Source: Acidobacteriota bacterium (GTDB lineage: Bacteria; Acidobacteriota; Terriglobia; Bryobacterales; Bryobacteraceae). From it: DNA of 6,726 nucleotides. The notes below the pieces were generated by a model. That model worked only from the letters and a program-made list of their open reading frames with translations. It was not told the origin of the DNA and searched no databases. Made by a program: the position numbers and the translations under genes. The DNA is taken from NCBI GenBank assembly GCA_016871135.1, contig VFZQ01000301.1, positions 1 to 6,726 on the forward strand. The letters run 5' to 3'. Shown here in pieces: positions 5,854-6,726 of the stretch. Every line of letters starts with the position of its first letter. Positions within the stretch are counted from its first letter, which is position 1.

Positions 5854-6606
5854 ATGCCTGACGCCTCATGCCCGATTTGCCGCGGAAGCGGTTGGAAGGT
5901 GGAAGAACGCAACGGAATTTCCGGTGCCGCCCGCTGTGAGTGCACACGCGCCGACGTGCAGAATCAGATCAACGAGGCCAGCGGAATCCCAGCGCTCTAT
6001 CAGTCATCGTCGCTCGACAACTTCGACGCACAAGGCATCCCATCCCTGCAATCGGTCATGCTGATCGTCCGCAGCTACGCCCGCGAATATCCGGTTTGCG
6101 ACAAACCTGGTCTTCTGCTGATCGGCCAACCGGGGACCGGCAAAACGCACTTGGCGGTCAGCGCATTGCGCATGTTGATCGCCCGCGGTTTCGGCGGCGT
6201 GTTTTACGACTACCAGAACCTGCTGCAGCGCATCCGTTCCAGCTACGATCCCGCTTCCGGCGGCGGCGACCGCGAGGCCTATTCCACCGCGCTCGACGCC
6301 GAAGTATTACTCCTCGACGACCTCGGCGCGCATCGCATTTCCGACTGGGTCGAGGATACCGTCACCAGTCTTATCACCTACCGATGCAACAACCGTAAAC
6401 CCATCATCGCGACGACCAATCTTCCCGATATCGAGATGGCCGGCGGCGAGCGACGATCTCTCTCGGCCGGCGGCGCGGACTACAAACGCACGCTGATCGA
6501 CCAGATCGGAATGCGGGCACGCTCGCGGCTTTTTGAGATGTGCCGCGTAATTCGCATGCCCGCACAGGTTGAGGACTACAGGATTCGCAAAGCGCGAATC
6601 AGCTAG
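5854..6606 (+). CDS. DnaC/IstB-type AAA+ ATPase with N-terminal zinc motif, probable helicase loader
   Basis: The protein is 250 residues. Cys6 and Cys9 (CPICRGSGW) with Cys28 and Cys30 (CEC) form a likely zinc-binding knuckle. The AAA+ core follows: Walker A GQPGTGKTH at 91-99, Walker B VLLLDDLGA at 151-159, sensor 1 IIATTNL ending at residue 190, and an arginine-finger segment IGMRARSRL at 218-226. This is the layout of DnaC/DnaI-type replicative helicase loaders, which use ATP to open and place the DnaB ring on single-stranded DNA. IstB transposition helpers share the core, but no transposase lies beside it and the zinc knuckle suits the loader group. A Gly/Arg-rich insert at about 196-210 separates sensor 1 from the arginine finger. 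It follows the TPR regulator by 14 bp on the same strand, so they may be cotranscribed, though no functional link is evident. Naming it dnaC would be premature. Confidence 0.88.
   Translation: MPDASCPICRGSGWKVEERNGISGAARCECTRADVQNQINEASGIPALYQSSSLDNFDAQGIPSLQSVMLIVRSYAREYPVCDKPGLLLIGQPGTGKTHLAVSALRMLIARGFGGVFYDYQNLLQRIRSSYDPASGGGDREAYSTALDAEVLLLDDLGAHRISDWVEDTVTSLITYRCNNRKPIIATTNLPDIEMAGGERRSLSAGGADYKRTLIDQIGMRARSRLFEMCRVIRMPAQVEDYRIRKARIS
6582..6600 (+). repeat. Small hairpin at the 3' end of the DnaC-like gene
   Basis: GATTCGC at 6582-6588 pairs perfectly with GCGAATC at 6594-6600 around a 5-base loop, just before the stop codon at 6604-6606. No T tract follows, so it is at best a weak or factor-assisted terminator or an mRNA-end stabiliser; it may also be chance within coding sequence. 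Confidence 0.3.
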
Positions 6607-6705
6607 CCCCCATATCTCACAGCCCCACTAGCAAAAAGCCGCTCTCTATGGCATAAGTGAGTTTCGACACAAGCAGTTAGAGGCCAAAGGAGAACGGTTT
6701 CCGCG
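6607..6705. other. Non-coding gap after the DnaC-like gene
   Basis: About 100 bp without a recognisable gene. It is less GC-rich than the genes to its left. AGGAG at 6688-6692 resembles a ribosome binding site for a possible gene starting at 6706. No tRNA, convincing terminator or -35/-10 pair was recognised. Confidence 0.4.
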
Positions 6706-6726
6706 ATGACAGAGTGTACCCAATCC
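6706..6726 (+). CDS. Possible start of a gene running off the right edge
   Basis: An ATG at 6706 opens seven codons (MTECTQS) to the window end. AGGAG lies 13 bases upstream, somewhat farther than ideal. Seven residues cannot identify a family, and the true start could lie beyond the window. Confidence 0.25.

Noticed and set aside
4544..5947. 467-codon open frame on the minus strand opposite the TPR regulator
   Set aside because: An effect of high GC at third positions. The translation has no domain pattern, whereas the plus strand encodes clear TolB-like and TPR segments.
5854..6606. Reading the AAA+ gene as IstB of an IS21-type insertion sequence
   Set aside because: No IstA-like transposase, terminal inverted repeats or target duplication is visible, and the N-terminal zinc knuckle fits helicase loaders better.
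6607..6705. Possible small RNA or tRNA in the right-hand gap
   Set aside because: No cloverleaf, strong hairpin with T tract, or promoter pair could be recognised.

Overview
The window looks like ordinary chromosome of a GC-rich Acidobacteriota, probably of the Solibacter/Bryobacter group. The strongest marker is the secreted protein on the minus strand at 2089-3924. It ends in the Ig-like C-terminal domain known as TIGR03437, which was defined from the large Solibacter usitatus paralogue family. The TolB-like/TPR protein with a distinctive N-terminal domain (4055-5839) also fits that group. These assignments come from reading the translations, not from a search.

Layout, left to right. (1) 1-843, minus: N-terminal 281 residues of a secreted M20-family metallopeptidase, cut by the left edge. 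(2) 882-1697, plus: secreted alpha/beta-hydrolase of the xylanase-B/BD-FAE esterase type, diverging from gene 1 with only 38 bp between starts. (3) 1694-2065, plus: small ArsC/Spx-like thioredoxin-fold protein with no cysteine, coupled to the hydrolase by an ATGA overlap. (4) 2089-3924, minus, convergent with gene 3: secreted CHRD-like/TIGR03437 protein. (5) 3925-4054: divergent regulatory region with a strong inverted repeat and AT-rich -10-like sequence. (6) 4055-5839, plus: predicted inner-membrane one-component regulator (OmpR/CadC-like winged helix, one transmembrane helix, TolB-like domain, TPRs). (7) 5854-6606, plus, 14 bp downstream: DnaC/IstB-type AAA+ ATPase with an N-terminal four-cysteine zinc motif. 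(8) 6607-6726: non-coding tail that may contain the first seven codons of another gene.

The most interesting part is the region around 3.9-4.5 kb. The N-terminus of the TPR protein reads as a divergent winged helix that I would orient in the cytoplasm, with the TolB-like and TPR parts outside. Next to it, in the intergenic region shared with the secreted CHRD-like protein, is a 10-bp perfect inverted repeat (14 bp with one bulge) whose half-sites are 21 bp apart centre to centre. It could be a dimer operator, or an mRNA hairpin next to the secreted gene's ribosome binding site. A sensor-regulator controlling a secreted neighbour is a testable inference, not a demonstrated system. I saw no CRISPR array, tRNA, rRNA, insertion sequence or phage gene.
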